This document shows, piece by piece, positions 14,619 to 22,880 of a stretch of DNA of 34,475 nt. A program made the position numbers and the translations under genes. The stretch covers positions 1 through 34,475 of the forward strand of contig JBFMFR010000067.1 in assembly GCA_040752025.1 (NCBI GenBank). Direction: 5' to 3'. The notes below the pieces were generated by a model. That model had not been told where the DNA came from. It saw only the letters and a list, made by a program, of their open reading frames with translations, and searched no databases. This DNA comes from JBFMFR01 sp040752025 (GTDB lineage Bacteria > Chloroflexota > Anaerolineae > Anaerolineales > UBA4823). The number at the start of each line of letters is the position of its first letter. Positions within the stretch are counted from its first letter, which is position 1.

Positions 14619-15965
14619 TCAGGGCGCGGGGGTAGGGGCGGCTTCCTGGGCCGAAAGCTCTGCCAGGATGGCGTTTTCGGCGGTCTGCAAGGCCTGGGCT
14701 GCCGGAATACCGTTTTGCAGGTGGCTTTGGATGGCGATGTTCAGGTACAGGTCGTAGAGGTCGGTGTGCGGCGAGTTCGGGTAGGCGCCGCCGCCGGTCA
14801 GGGCTTCCATCGCCTGGGCGATCAGGGCGCTTTCGGGATCGCTGCTGAGGGTGGCGTCCCTGGCGGCGGGGATCAAGCCCGCCAGCGCCAGGTTGGCCTG
14901 GGCCTGCGGCGAGAGCAGGTGCTGGACGAATTTCCAGCCCGCTTCCCGGTCCATCTGCTCAGCCCTGGCGCTCAAGTAGACGTTGCGCGCCATGACGAAG
15001 CCGGACATACGCCCGCTGGCGTAGCTGGGCCAGGGATCGATGGCCAGCTCGGGGCCGAGCACTTCGGAAAGCGCCGGCAGGTTCCAGGTGCCGTCGATGA
15101 TCCAGCCGACGCGCCCGGCCTGGAAGGCATCCAGGTCGGTGTTGTTGAGGTAGTTGACCGGCCCGGCGCGCTGGAAATCGGCCAGCATGGCCAGCCAGGC
15201 CTGGCCGGCCGGGGTGTTGAAGGCCGGGTAGCCGTTGGCGTCCATCAACTGCCCGCCCAGGCCTGCCAGGTGCGCGCCGGAATAGAGGAAGCCCAGCTCC
15301 AGGATGGCGCCGATGGTTTCGCCCTGGGTGGAGGCCTGGGCCAGGGCCGCCAGGTCTTCGAATGTGTCGGGGTTGAGAGTCATGATGTCTTTGTTGCGAT
15401 AGAGCACCACGCCAGAGATGGCGTAGGGCAGGCTGGTGAGGATGCCGTGGTAATTGGCCGACTCCAGGGCTGGGGCGTTCAAGCGCCCGAGAAGGTCGCC
15501 GCCGGCCATGCCGCCCAGTTCAGCGATCAGTCCGGCGTCGTACAGGCCGGGACCCCATTCGGCTGATCCCAGCAGCAGGGTGGGGCCGGTGCCGTTGAGC
15601 GTCTCCTGTTCGTAGCGCGCTCGCAGGTCGCCGGCGGGGATGTAGAGCACATCGAAGAGCACCCCTGGGTTTCCAGCGCTGAAGCTGTGGATGACTTGCA
15701 CCAGGGCGGGCAGTTCGGCTTCGCTCAGCGAATGCCAGATGCGCACTGTGGCCTGCCCGGTCGGGGGCAGGGGCGTGGGACTGGCGCCGGGTGCGGCCGG
15801 CGTTGCCAGGGGTGTGGCTGGCGCCCCTGGCTCCTGGTTGGGAACCGTTGGAGTAAGCGCGCCAGCGGCGGGTTGGCGCTGGCAGGCGGATGTGAGCAGC
15901 AGCGCAACCAACAGGAGGTTGGCGGCGCGCAGGTGGGTCGGGATCGAGCGGTGTTTTGGGTGCAT
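14619..15965 (-). CDS. ABC transporter extracellular sugar-binding lipoprotein
   Basis: 448 aa, solute-binding protein family 1 (MalE-like). Lipoprotein signal ending LLTSAC (Cys28), then a Pro/Thr/Ala-rich spacer to about residue 70, then VRIWHSLSEAELPALVQVIH, the usual first strand and helix of the ligand-binding lobe. Later segments PYAISGVVLYRNKDI, DGTWNLPALSEVLGPELAID and AGWKFVQHLLSPQAQANLAL are characteristic. It lies 6 bp after the amylase gene on the same strand, so uptake of malto-oligosaccharides released by that enzyme is the natural guess. No permease or ATPase genes are adjacent; they must lie elsewhere. A short Thr/Pro tail (EAAPTPAP) ends the protein. Confidence 0.9.
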   Translation of the reverse strand: MHPKHRSIPTHLRAANLLLVALLLTSACQRQPAAGALTPTVPNQEPGAPATPLATPAAPGASPTPLPPTGQATVRIWHSLSEAELPALVQVIHSFSAGNPGVLFDVLYIPAGDLRARYEQETLNGTGPTLLLGSAEWGPGLYDAGLIAELGGMAGGDLLGRLNAPALESANYHGILTSLPYAISGVVLYRNKDIMTLNPDTFEDLAALAQASTQGETIGAILELGFLYSGAHLAGLGGQLMDANGYPAFNTPAGQAWLAMLADFQRAGPVNYLNNTDLDAFQAGRVGWIIDGTWNLPALSEVLGPELAIDPWPSYASGRMSGFVMARNVYLSARAEQMDREAGWKFVQHLLSPQAQANLALAGLIPAARDATLSSDPESALIAQAMEALTGGGAYPNSPHTDLYDLYLNIAIQSHLQNGIPAAQALQTAENAILAELSAQEAAPTPAP

Positions 15966-15971
15966 GGGGAC

Positions 15972-17648
15972 CTACTTTTTCAAGGGACGAATTTGCAGGA
16001 TCAGGGTGCTGAAAGGTGGCAGTTCGAGCACGGGCTGGTAGGCGTCAAAGCCACCCTGGAGATTGGGGAGGAGCGGCGGCAGGCCTTCCGGCAGACTTTC
16101 CCAAGCGAGCAATTGAACGGCGCGCTGGCGCTCGCTGAACGGGCCGGCGGCCAGGCTCAAATTACAATTTGTCACACATTTGGCGCTCAGGTTGATGACT
16201 ACCAGCACGGTTTCCTGCGCATTGGGTTCGCCGGCGCTGCGCAGGAAGGCCCACACCCCTGGCTGGCAGCTTTCCACTTGCTGGAATTCGCCGATGCGCA
16301 GGGCGGCGTGGGCGCTGCGCAGGCGCAGCAGGGCGCGGTAATGCGCCAGCAGGGAGTCCGGGTCGTTGGTCTGGGCGGCCACGTTGCGCTTCGCATAGTC
16401 GTCGTTGGGCGCTTCCCAGGCCTCGCCCTGGCTGAAGCCGGCCTGGTTTTTGCCGGACCACTGCATGGGGGTGCGCAGGCGTTCATCTGGCTTGAGGCCG
16501 AGCATGCCGATCTCTTCGCCGTAGTACATGAAGGGCACACCGGGCGTGGTCAGCAGCAGGCTGGCGGCGACTTTGGCTTTGCCGGTATCCTCGCCCAGCA
16601 TCGACATCGGGCGGGCCTGGTCGTGGTTGCTCAGGAAGCTGGCGAACTGCCCGGGCAGGCCGGACGGCGCGGCGAACAGGCGCAGGTCGCGTGACAATAC
16701 CTGGGAGGCCTGTAGGGCATTCCCCAGGCGGGCGCTGCTCACGTAGGCCTGGGCCAGGTCGAAATCGAAGGCCAGGTCCACTGCCCCGGCGTTGATGTAC
16801 TGGCTGACGGCCACGCTGTTATCCCACACTTCGCCCACGTTGAGGGCCTGCGGTTCCACGCTGCGAGCATACTTGCGAAAATCGTCCAGCCAGGCGAGCG
16901 TGGCTGGCGAGTGGCTTTGCAGGGTGCCCTGCTCGATGAGGAACTTGGCGGCGTCCAAGCGGAAGCCGTCTATGCCGGTCTCTTGCAGCCAGAAGCGCGC
17001 CACGGCTTGCATCTCCTGGGTGACCGCCGGGTTGGTGTAGTTTAAATCGGGCATGCCCGCCTCGAAGATGCCCAGGTAATAGCCGTTGGGGGCGGCGTGC
17101 CAGCCCGCGCCGCCGGGCTCGTCCGGCGACCAGATGTACCAGTTGCGGTAGACCGAACCGGGGTCCTGGGAGTCCAGGAACCAGGGGTGCTGGCTGGAGG
17201 TGTGGTTGAGCACCAGGTCGATGATCACGCGCAGGCCGCGCTGGTGGGCGGCTGCCACCAGGTTTTTGAAATCGTCGAGCGTGCCGTACTGCGGGTTGGT
17301 GGTATAGTAATCGGTCACGTTATAGCCGTGGTAGGAGCTCGCCGGGTTGACCGGCATGAGCCACAGGCCGGTGACGCCCAGGTCGGTGTTGGTTTTGGGG
17401 TTCCCATCGTTGAGGTAGTCCAGCTTCTGGGCCAGGCCGTTGAAATCGCCGATCCCGTCGCCGTTCGAATCGTAGAAGGAGCGCACGAAAACTTCGTAGA
17501 AGACGGTATCGTTCCACCACGGGTAAGCGCCGCTGCCTTGCGGCAGGCCCGTCACCGGGGCCACGCTCACCCCGGCGGGGCGGCAGGCTGCCAGCAGGGC
17601 GAGCGATAGGCAAATAATCAACAGACGTTTCATGCCGGGAAGAGCCAT
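15972..17648 (-). CDS. GH13 alpha-amylase family lipoprotein
   Basis: 558 aa, extracellular glucan hydrolase anchored by a lipoprotein signal (LLAACRP, Cys22). All four GH13 regions are visible: DLVLNH (144-149), GFRLDAAKF with nucleophile Asp232, GEVWD with acid/base Glu273, and NHD (341-343) with Asp343. SFYDSNGDGIGDFNGL (57-72) is the usual calcium-binding-like loop near the start of the barrel. A beta-sandwich C-terminal domain follows to the end. The start at 17648 has AGAGG 6 nt upstream; an in-frame ATG at 17633 (MKRLLIICLSL) overlaps the upstream esterase remnant's stop as ATGA and could be the original coupled start. It is first in a two-gene unit with the sugar-binding lipoprotein. 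Confidence 0.93.
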   Translation of the reverse strand: MALPGMKRLLIICLSLALLAACRPAGVSVAPVTGLPQGSGAYPWWNDTVFYEVFVRSFYDSNGDGIGDFNGLAQKLDYLNDGNPKTNTDLGVTGLWLMPVNPASSYHGYNVTDYYTTNPQYGTLDDFKNLVAAAHQRGLRVIIDLVLNHTSSQHPWFLDSQDPGSVYRNWYIWSPDEPGGAGWHAAPNGYYLGIFEAGMPDLNYTNPAVTQEMQAVARFWLQETGIDGFRLDAAKFLIEQGTLQSHSPATLAWLDDFRKYARSVEPQALNVGEVWDNSVAVSQYINAGAVDLAFDFDLAQAYVSSARLGNALQASQVLSRDLRLFAAPSGLPGQFASFLSNHDQARPMSMLGEDTGKAKVAASLLLTTPGVPFMYYGEEIGMLGLKPDERLRTPMQWSGKNQAGFSQGEAWEAPNDDYAKRNVAAQTNDPDSLLAHYRALLRLRSAHAALRIGEFQQVESCQPGVWAFLRSAGEPNAQETVLVVINLSAKCVTNCNLSLAAGPFSERQRAVQLLAWESLPEGLPPLLPNLQGGFDAYQPVLELPPFSTLILQIRPLKK

Positions 17649-17760
17649 TCTAAACCTCTCTGTACCTCGTCGCGCCAGGCAGGGTAATTGTGACCGGCGG
17701 GGTACTCGCGGTAGTAGATCGTGCTTTCAAACGTTCTCGAATGGCATTGGCCTCATCCAT
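17630..17760 (-). pseudogene. Remnant: C-terminal tail of an alpha/beta-hydrolase esterase
   Basis: On the minus strand, a frame ending at TGA 17632-17630 reads YYREYPAGHNYPAWRDEV and then QRGLEWLFPA. This is the C-terminus of the enterochelin-esterase / putative esterase type, including the catalytic His in AGHNYPAWR. The preceding helix seems to continue in a different frame (MDEANAIRERLKA from 17760), and stops lie upstream in all frames I followed. So only about 40 codons remain, broken by a frameshift. It overlaps the first 19 bp of the amylase gene. An esterase-amylase-sugar binder operon probably existed before. Confidence 0.6.
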
Positions 17761-17895
17761 AGGTTGCTATTCTCCAGCGAACGGTGTCTCCCCTGCTGCC
17801 AACTATACCAGGGTTGAAAGAGATTATCAACGGTTGAAAGAGACTTCAACCTCGAAAAACGCCCAAAAATACCCTGATATATGCAGCGAATCTAG

Positions 17896-17901
17896 TATAA
17901 T
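17896..17901 (+). promoter_or_regulatory. TATAAT -10 box 6 nt before the start codon
   Basis: A perfect TATAAT ends 6 nt before the ATG at 17908, putting the transcription start on the start codon; no Shine-Dalgarno is seen. No clear -35 is visible at the usual distance. The rest of the 17649-17907 intergenic region, apart from the esterase remnant, is AT-rich next to the box and shows no other gene. Confidence 0.5.
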
Positions 17902-17907
17902 CGCCGC

Positions 17908-18831
17908 ATGACCACTCACCAACATCTCGTTGGGGTTTACGCTGCGGCGGTGACCCCCCTGCGCGCCGATTTCTCCCTGGCGCTGGATGATGTCCCGGAG
18001 TTGTTGTCTTTCCTGGCGCGGCGCGGCTGTCATGGCGCACTGCTGTTTGGCACAACGGGCGAGGGACCTTCCTTTTCACCCGCTGAGCGCCGGGAAGTGC
18101 TCCGCGCGGCCCTGGCGGTGCGCAAGGCGCATCCCAGGTTCCACCTGCTGGCTGGAACCGGTACGCCCAGCCTGGAAGAAACCATCGAATTGACCCGCAT
18201 GGCTTTCGACCTGGGCCTGGATGGCGCCGTGGTGCTGCCGCCTTATTACTATCGCAAAGTCCCCGACGAAGGGCTGTACCTGTGGTTCAGCCAGGTGCTG
18301 CGCCGCGCCGTTCCGGCCGGCGGGGCGCTGTTTGGCTACCACATCCCCAGCATCTCGGGGGTGCCGCTCTCGCTGGATTTGCTGGCGCGCCTGCTGGACA
18401 CCTTCCCGGAACGCTTTGCGGGCATCAAAGACTCGTCAGGAGACCCGGAGCACGCTCGCAACCTGGGAGCGCGCTTCAAGAAGGAACTGCTGGTGCTGAA
18501 CGGCAACGACCGTTTGTTCAGCATGGCCTTGCAAAATTCCGCCCAGGGCTGCATCACCGCCCTGTCCAACCTGCGCTCGCCCGACCTGCGCCTGGTGTGG
18601 GACGCCCACGAGGCCGGCGATGTGAACGAGCCAGCTCAAGAGCGCCTGGATGTCGGGCGTGAATGGCTGGAACGCTACCCGCCTGCGCCGCCGCTGCTCA
18701 AGGCGCTGCTGGCGCGGCTGCATCGTTTCCGCCGCTGGGCGGTTCGCCCGCCGCTGCTGCCGCTTTCGGACGAAATCGAAGCGCAGGTCCTGGGAGAAAT
18801 TCGCGAAGCCGGGCGCTCTCTTGCCAACTGA
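17908..18831 (+). CDS. Dihydrodipicolinate synthase (DapA) family aldolase/lyase
   Basis: 307 aa, a TIM-barrel class I aldolase. GTTGEG (48-53) binds the pyruvate carboxylate, Tyr144 in FGYHIPSISG is the catalytic tyrosine and Lys174 in AGIKDSSGD forms the Schiff base. The YHIPSISG and KDSSGD contexts resemble sugar-acid aldolases (N-acetylneuraminate lyase / 2-keto-3-deoxy acid aldolase types) at least as much as true DapA. No other lysine-pathway gene is nearby, so a role in lysine synthesis should not be assumed. It sits next to the amylase locus but is transcribed away from it. Confidence 0.87.
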   Translation: MTTHQHLVGVYAAAVTPLRADFSLALDDVPELLSFLARRGCHGALLFGTTGEGPSFSPAERREVLRAALAVRKAHPRFHLLAGTGTPSLEETIELTRMAFDLGLDGAVVLPPYYYRKVPDEGLYLWFSQVLRRAVPAGGALFGYHIPSISGVPLSLDLLARLLDTFPERFAGIKDSSGDPEHARNLGARFKKELLVLNGNDRLFSMALQNSAQGCITALSNLRSPDLRLVWDAHEAGDVNEPAQERLDVGREWLERYPPAPPLLKALLARLHRFRRWAVRPPLLPLSDEIEAQVLGEIREAGRSLAN

Positions 18832-18859
18832 ATGGCGCTCTCGCGATTGATCTCACACT

Positions 18860-21319
18860 ATGCCCGATAACTCCAGCCAATTCCGGCGCGTCTTCTTATT
18901 GGTCTCCAGCCTGGCGTTGCTGCTGGTGTGTTTACTGGCGCTGGTGGCGTTGGTTTTCTTGCTGCCGGGCCTGACTGCCCCAGAGCCGACCGGCACCGTG
19001 GCGATCGTCGAAATCCTGACGCCTTCGCGGCCGCCCTCGCTCACCCCGCCGCCCAGCCTGACGCCCACCGAAACGCGCCCGCCGCGGCCTTCGCTGACCC
19101 CTACGATCGCGCTCACGCCTACCTTTACGCCGCCGCCGACCGAAACGCCCACGCCCACCGGTCTGCCTACGCTGACGCCCGCCCGGCCGCAGTTGCTGAG
19201 CGGCGATTACCAGTTGAGCGAGTGGACGCCGGAGGAGGCTGACTACATGGCCCGCCTGCTGGAGGGCTACCCACAGACGCTCTCTACCGAGGCGCGCGGC
19301 GAGGATGAGGCTGCCTACTATGCGGCTTTCGAGTACGCTCGCCTGGCGCTCGACGAGGCTCTGCTGCGCTTCCCGGAAGCGCAGCAGGCGGAAGCCTGGC
19401 GCTGGATGCTGGCCTACGACCTGGCGCGCCTGGGCCAGGAGCGCGCCGGCGCGGCGTACGCCGACCTGATCGCCGGGGCGCTGACGCGCGGCGAAACCGA
19501 CCTGGGCCAGTTGTATGTGTGGTTCCAGGAGCGGGAGCCGCGCCTGGCGTTGTATATGATCGAGCTATCCCCACCCTCCGGCTATCTGGGCAGCTACCTG
19601 GTGGAAGTGCGCAGCCAGGGCAGCGCCTTCATCTGGCTGCTGCAAACGCCTTCCGGTTATCAGGCCAGGCCTTTGCTCACCCACTTCGATTTCGTGCATG
19701 GCTCGCAGGTGCGCTGGATCAAGGCTGATCTGAACGCACAGGCTGGCGATGGCGACGAATTAGCTTTCTATTTCTATCTCCGGCCGGACCGGGCTCGAGG
19801 GATAACGGATTTCTCCCTGGATGCCCCGTTGGTTTTCAACCTGTCCCAGGCGCAGCCCCGGGAACTGCCCTTCCTGCCGCAGCAAGATATCTTTGAAATG
19901 GGTACGGTCTACGAGAACTTGTGGGCGGTGCAGGCTACTGCCAACGGCCAGAACGACCGGGTCCTGGTTTTCAATACGTTTGTTTTCCCGGCTTGTCTGG
20001 TTCAGGTGCGCCTGGTCTTTACCTGGAATGGGCTATACTTTGCCCGGGACGGGATGCAAATCGAACAATTGCGTACGCCCCTATCGCTGGGATACTGCCG
20101 CCTGATCGTCGATCACGCCGCGGGGGTGTGGGGTCCGGATGCCGCCGCCAGCCTGATGGCGCCGCTGCTGCCCAATTGGCCGCCGGCCCAGGACGAGCAG
20201 GGCAAGCCCTTCCCGCTGGACGCCGCCGATGAATGGCGCTTCCGCCTGGCGGTCTACCAGGCCATGCTGGGCGAGCGAGAGCAGGCCGTGGCCGCCCTGA
20301 GCGGGCTGGTGGAGCAGCCTTCGATCCCACTCAGCCGCTGGATCGAACCGGCGCAGACTTTCCTGGATCGCTACCAGTCGCAGGGTATCTACCCGGCCTG
20401 CCTGACCACGGCCTACTGCGACCCTTCGTATGTATTGGCCGGCCTGATCGAGAACCTGCCGCCGGGGGCTGACGCTATGGAATTCATCTGGCAGTCGGGC
20501 CCGGGGGTGAGCGCCTCGGGTTACTTCGATTTCGATGGCGACGAGTCGCCCGAGCGCTGGCTGACGCTGCGCCATCGCAAGTTCGAGAAGCTCCAGTTCT
20601 GGATCCTGGCCGAGTACCCGCAGGGGATCAAGGCCCTGCAGGTCGCCACGGTCGAGAGCAACCCGCCCAGCCTGGAGTACCTGGAGGCGGCTTACATCCG
20701 CGAGGATGCCCTGGATTTGCAGCCGGTTGCCTTTTTAGAAGGCCGGTTATCCTTTACGATGCGACGCCTGCCAGACAGCCTGGAGCCGTACCTGCTGCCG
20801 GTACCCCTGCGCGTCGAGTATCCCAACCGCTACCTGGAGGGCCTGTGGAGCGCCGAGCACGACCTGTTGTCCGGGGTCTCTCCGGGGCGCGTACAGGATG
20901 ACCTGCTCGCCCTGGCCGAGTGGCCCGGCCTGCTGTGCCGGCCCACCTGGAGCTGCGACCCGTATTACTACCTGCTGGGCCTGTCCAGCGAACTGGCCGG
21001 CGACGAGTCGAAAGCGGTCGAGGCCTACCACCGCCTGTGGTCGGATTACTCGAAGAGTCCCTACACGACCATGGCGCGCCTCAAGCTGGCCGGTTCACCG
21101 GTGTTCCTCTCGCCCACGCCCAGCCCGACCGCCTCGCCAACCTCCAGCGCGACCCTGGGTACGCCGGCTGCCAGCAGTACTCCCACCGTTACGCTCACGC
21201 CCACGCTTACGGTGAGCATCACACCCGACACGGCCACGCCGACGCCTACGGTGAGCGGCACACCCAATACGGCCACGCCGACGCCTACTGACACCCCTAC
21301 CACACCCGCTTACCCTTGA
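18860..21319 (+). CDS. Large exported protein with Thr/Pro-rich linkers at both ends, unknown function
   Basis: 819 aa. One N-terminal membrane helix (about 10-37) acts as anchor or uncleaved signal. A Thr/Pro spacer (about 48-108) precedes a roughly 650-residue extracellular region, and a second Thr/Pro tail runs from about 757 to the end (repeats of TATPTPT). Within the body, helical segments such as AFEYARLALDEALLRFPEAQ, and later AVYQAMLGEREQAVAALSGL and ESKAVEAYHRLWSDY, look like TPR-type units. A central YFDFDGDESPERWLTL resembles an Asp-rich FG-GAP or calcium loop. I recognise no catalytic motif. It follows the DapA-family gene by 28 bp with no clear ribosome-binding site. A surface scaffold is the most I can infer. 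Confidence 0.85.
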   Translation: MPDNSSQFRRVFLLVSSLALLLVCLLALVALVFLLPGLTAPEPTGTVAIVEILTPSRPPSLTPPPSLTPTETRPPRPSLTPTIALTPTFTPPPTETPTPTGLPTLTPARPQLLSGDYQLSEWTPEEADYMARLLEGYPQTLSTEARGEDEAAYYAAFEYARLALDEALLRFPEAQQAEAWRWMLAYDLARLGQERAGAAYADLIAGALTRGETDLGQLYVWFQEREPRLALYMIELSPPSGYLGSYLVEVRSQGSAFIWLLQTPSGYQARPLLTHFDFVHGSQVRWIKADLNAQAGDGDELAFYFYLRPDRARGITDFSLDAPLVFNLSQAQPRELPFLPQQDIFEMGTVYENLWAVQATANGQNDRVLVFNTFVFPACLVQVRLVFTWNGLYFARDGMQIEQLRTPLSLGYCRLIVDHAAGVWGPDAAASLMAPLLPNWPPAQDEQGKPFPLDAADEWRFRLAVYQAMLGEREQAVAALSGLVEQPSIPLSRWIEPAQTFLDRYQSQGIYPACLTTAYCDPSYVLAGLIENLPPGADAMEFIWQSGPGVSASGYFDFDGDESPERWLTLRHRKFEKLQFWILAEYPQGIKALQVATVESNPPSLEYLEAAYIREDALDLQPVAFLEGRLSFTMRRLPDSLEPYLLPVPLRVEYPNRYLEGLWSAEHDLLSGVSPGRVQDDLLALAEWPGLLCRPTWSCDPYYYLLGLSSELAGDESKAVEAYHRLWSDYSKSPYTTMARLKLAGSPVFLSPTPSPTASPTSSATLGTPAASSTPTVTLTPTLTVSITPDTATPTPTVSGTPNTATPTPTDTPTTPAYP
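21211..21288 (+). repeat. 39-bp tandem duplication in the Thr/Pro tail
   Basis: Two units, 21211-21249 and 21250-21288, differ at 4 of 39 positions. Each encodes 13 residues of the form VSxTPxTATPTPT. It is a recent in-frame expansion of the linker, so repeat number may vary between strains. Confidence 0.85.
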
Positions 21320-21329
21320 CGAGACGCCC

Positions 21330-22160
21330 ATGAACACCTCCCCTGCAACCTGGCGGCTGATCCAGAGCGCGCCGGCCCACGGAGCCTGGAACATGGCCGT
21401 GGACGAGGCCATTCTAGAGGCCATCGGCGGCGGCGAAGCGCTGCCCACCTTACGCCTGTACGCCTGGAGCCCGCCCTGCCTTTCCCTGGGCTACGCCCAG
21501 CCTTTCCAGGATGTCGACCAGGCCGCCCTGCGCCGCAACGGCTGGGAATTGGTGCGCCGCCCGACCGGCGGGCGGGCGATCCTGCACACGGACGAGCTGA
21601 CGTACTCCGTGGCCGGCCCGCCGAACGAGCCGCGCCTGGCAGGCAGCGTGCTGGAGAGCTACCGGGTGCTGGCGCAGGCTTTACTGCGCGCCCTGCACCT
21701 GCTGGGCATCCCCGCCCAGGCGCTGGAAAAGCCCGCTCCCGCACCGGGATGGCGCGAGCAGAACCCGGTGTGTTTCGAGGTGCCTTCCAATTACGAGATC
21801 ACCGTGGGCGGCAAGAAGCTGATCGGCAGCGCCCAGGCGCGCCGCAAGGAGGGCGTCTTGCAGCACGGCTCGCTGCCGCTGTTCGGCGACCTGGGGCGCA
21901 TCACGGAAGCCCTGTCTTTCCCGGACCAGGCCGCACGCCAAACGGCGGCACAGCGCCTGTTGGAGCGCGCCGCCACGGCCGAGGGTCTGCTGGGGTTCGC
22001 GCCCACCTGGGAACAGGCTGCCCAGGCCTTCGTGAATGCCTTCAGCGAAAGCTTGCACCTGGAGCTCATCCCATCCGAATTGACGCCGGCCGAGCTGCGG
22101 CGCGCCGAAGCACTGCTCGGCGAGAAATACGCCAACCCGGGCTGGATCGAGCGGGTATAA
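21330..22160 (+). CDS. lipM: Lipoyl-pathway octanoyltransferase, LipM-like
   Basis: 276 aa, biotin/lipoate protein ligase fold. RRPTGGRAILH (76-86) is the acyl-binding loop and NYEITVGGKKLIGSAQARR (154-172) holds the conserved lysine. Cys148 in NPVCFEVPSNYE matches the acyl-accepting cysteine of LipM/LipL octanoyltransferases and is absent from LplA ligases. There is no accessory LplA C-terminal domain. The enzyme would move octanoyl groups from ACP to lipoyl domains such as GcvH. It begins 10 bp after the large exported protein gene and converges on the DUF4230 gene with only 6 bp between them. LplA ligase remains a lesser alternative. Confidence 0.82.
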   Translation: MNTSPATWRLIQSAPAHGAWNMAVDEAILEAIGGGEALPTLRLYAWSPPCLSLGYAQPFQDVDQAALRRNGWELVRRPTGGRAILHTDELTYSVAGPPNEPRLAGSVLESYRVLAQALLRALHLLGIPAQALEKPAPAPGWREQNPVCFEVPSNYEITVGGKKLIGSAQARRKEGVLQHGSLPLFGDLGRITEALSFPDQAARQTAAQRLLERAATAEGLLGFAPTWEQAAQAFVNAFSESLHLELIPSELTPAELRRAEALLGEKYANPGWIERV

Positions 22161-22166
22161 GGCCGG

Positions 22167-22841
22167 TTATGGGGTAGGGGTGGCGCCGGTGAAGATTACT
22201 TCGGGGTAGCCGAGCTGCACGAACAGGCTTGACAGGTAATTTTCGGCGTTCTGGCGCGCCAGGTTGAGGATGCCGTCTTCGCGGGCGGCTTTTTCGATTT
22301 CTTCCTCTGCCACACGCCGCGCCTCAGCCTCCAGGTTGATGTCGCCCTTGGTCAGCACGCCGGTCTGCCGGTCGTAGACGTAGGATTTGTCGTTGTCCAG
22401 CGTGGCGACGAAGACCTCTGGCTCTGGCAGGGTGACGTATAGAACGCCATTATCCACTTTCAAGTCGTTCGGGCTCAGCTTGGCCAGGTCGATCCCGGCG
22501 ATCACGTAGCCATGCGCTACCAGCAGCAGCCGGTCGCCGAAGAGCGACCCGAACAGCCCCTGCCCGGTCTCGGCGGTGATCACTTTTTCGATCGAATACT
22601 GGATCGTCTCCAGGCGCGCCAGCGAGCGCACGTCACGAATGATGGTGATCGGATCGGGCAGGATCGTGGGAGTGGGGTTCAACATCGCGGCCACCTGCGT
22701 GCCCAGGTTGCCGGTCATCGACTCGACCGGAGAAACCGTGCGCTGCACGGTATCCTGCACGATCCACACCACGCCCATCGCCAGCAGCGCCAGGATGGCG
22801 AGAACGCCAATCACCAGTACCCAACCCTTTGTGTTTTCCAT
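22167..22841 (-). CDS. DUF4230 membrane-anchored protein
   Basis: 224 aa. One N-terminal helix (about 8-29) is followed by a short TPTPT-like segment and a domain with the DUF4230 pattern: IRDVRSLARLETIQYSIEKV, DRLLLVAHGYVIAGIDLAKL, then a strand-rich VLYVTLPEPEVFVATLDND. The end is a charged helix (EAEARRVAEEEIEKAARED) and ENYLSSLFVQLGYPEVIF. The family is widespread, membrane-linked and of unknown function. Start at 22841; the frame extends upstream but would overlap DUF503 and its promoter. A TATAAT lies 7 nt before the ATG. Confidence 0.85.
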   Translation of the reverse strand: MENTKGWVLVIGVLAILALLAMGVVWIVQDTVQRTVSPVESMTGNLGTQVAAMLNPTPTILPDPITIIRDVRSLARLETIQYSIEKVITAETGQGLFGSLFGDRLLLVAHGYVIAGIDLAKLSPNDLKVDNGVLYVTLPEPEVFVATLDNDKSYVYDRQTGVLTKGDINLEAEARRVAEEEIEKAAREDGILNLARQNAENYLSSLFVQLGYPEVIFTGATPTP

Positions 22842-22848
22842 AGCCTGG

Positions 22849-22856
22849 ATTATACT
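22849..22856. promoter_or_regulatory. Overlapping divergent -10 boxes
   Basis: On the minus strand, TATAAT (22854-22849) lies 7 nt before the DUF4230 ATG at 22841. On the plus strand, TATACT (22851-22856) lies upstream of DUF503. The two boxes overlap by 4 bp, so polymerase could occupy only one at a time and the two genes may compete. No good -35 elements are seen on either side. Confidence 0.45.
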
Positions 22857-22880
22857 ATGAAGCGCTCGCTGGAGACCTGT

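Noticed and set aside
17690..17911. A short plus-strand open frame in the amylase-DapA intergenic region
   Set aside because: It has no ribosome-binding site and no recognisable protein features, and it overlaps the esterase remnant on the other strand and the DapA promoter.
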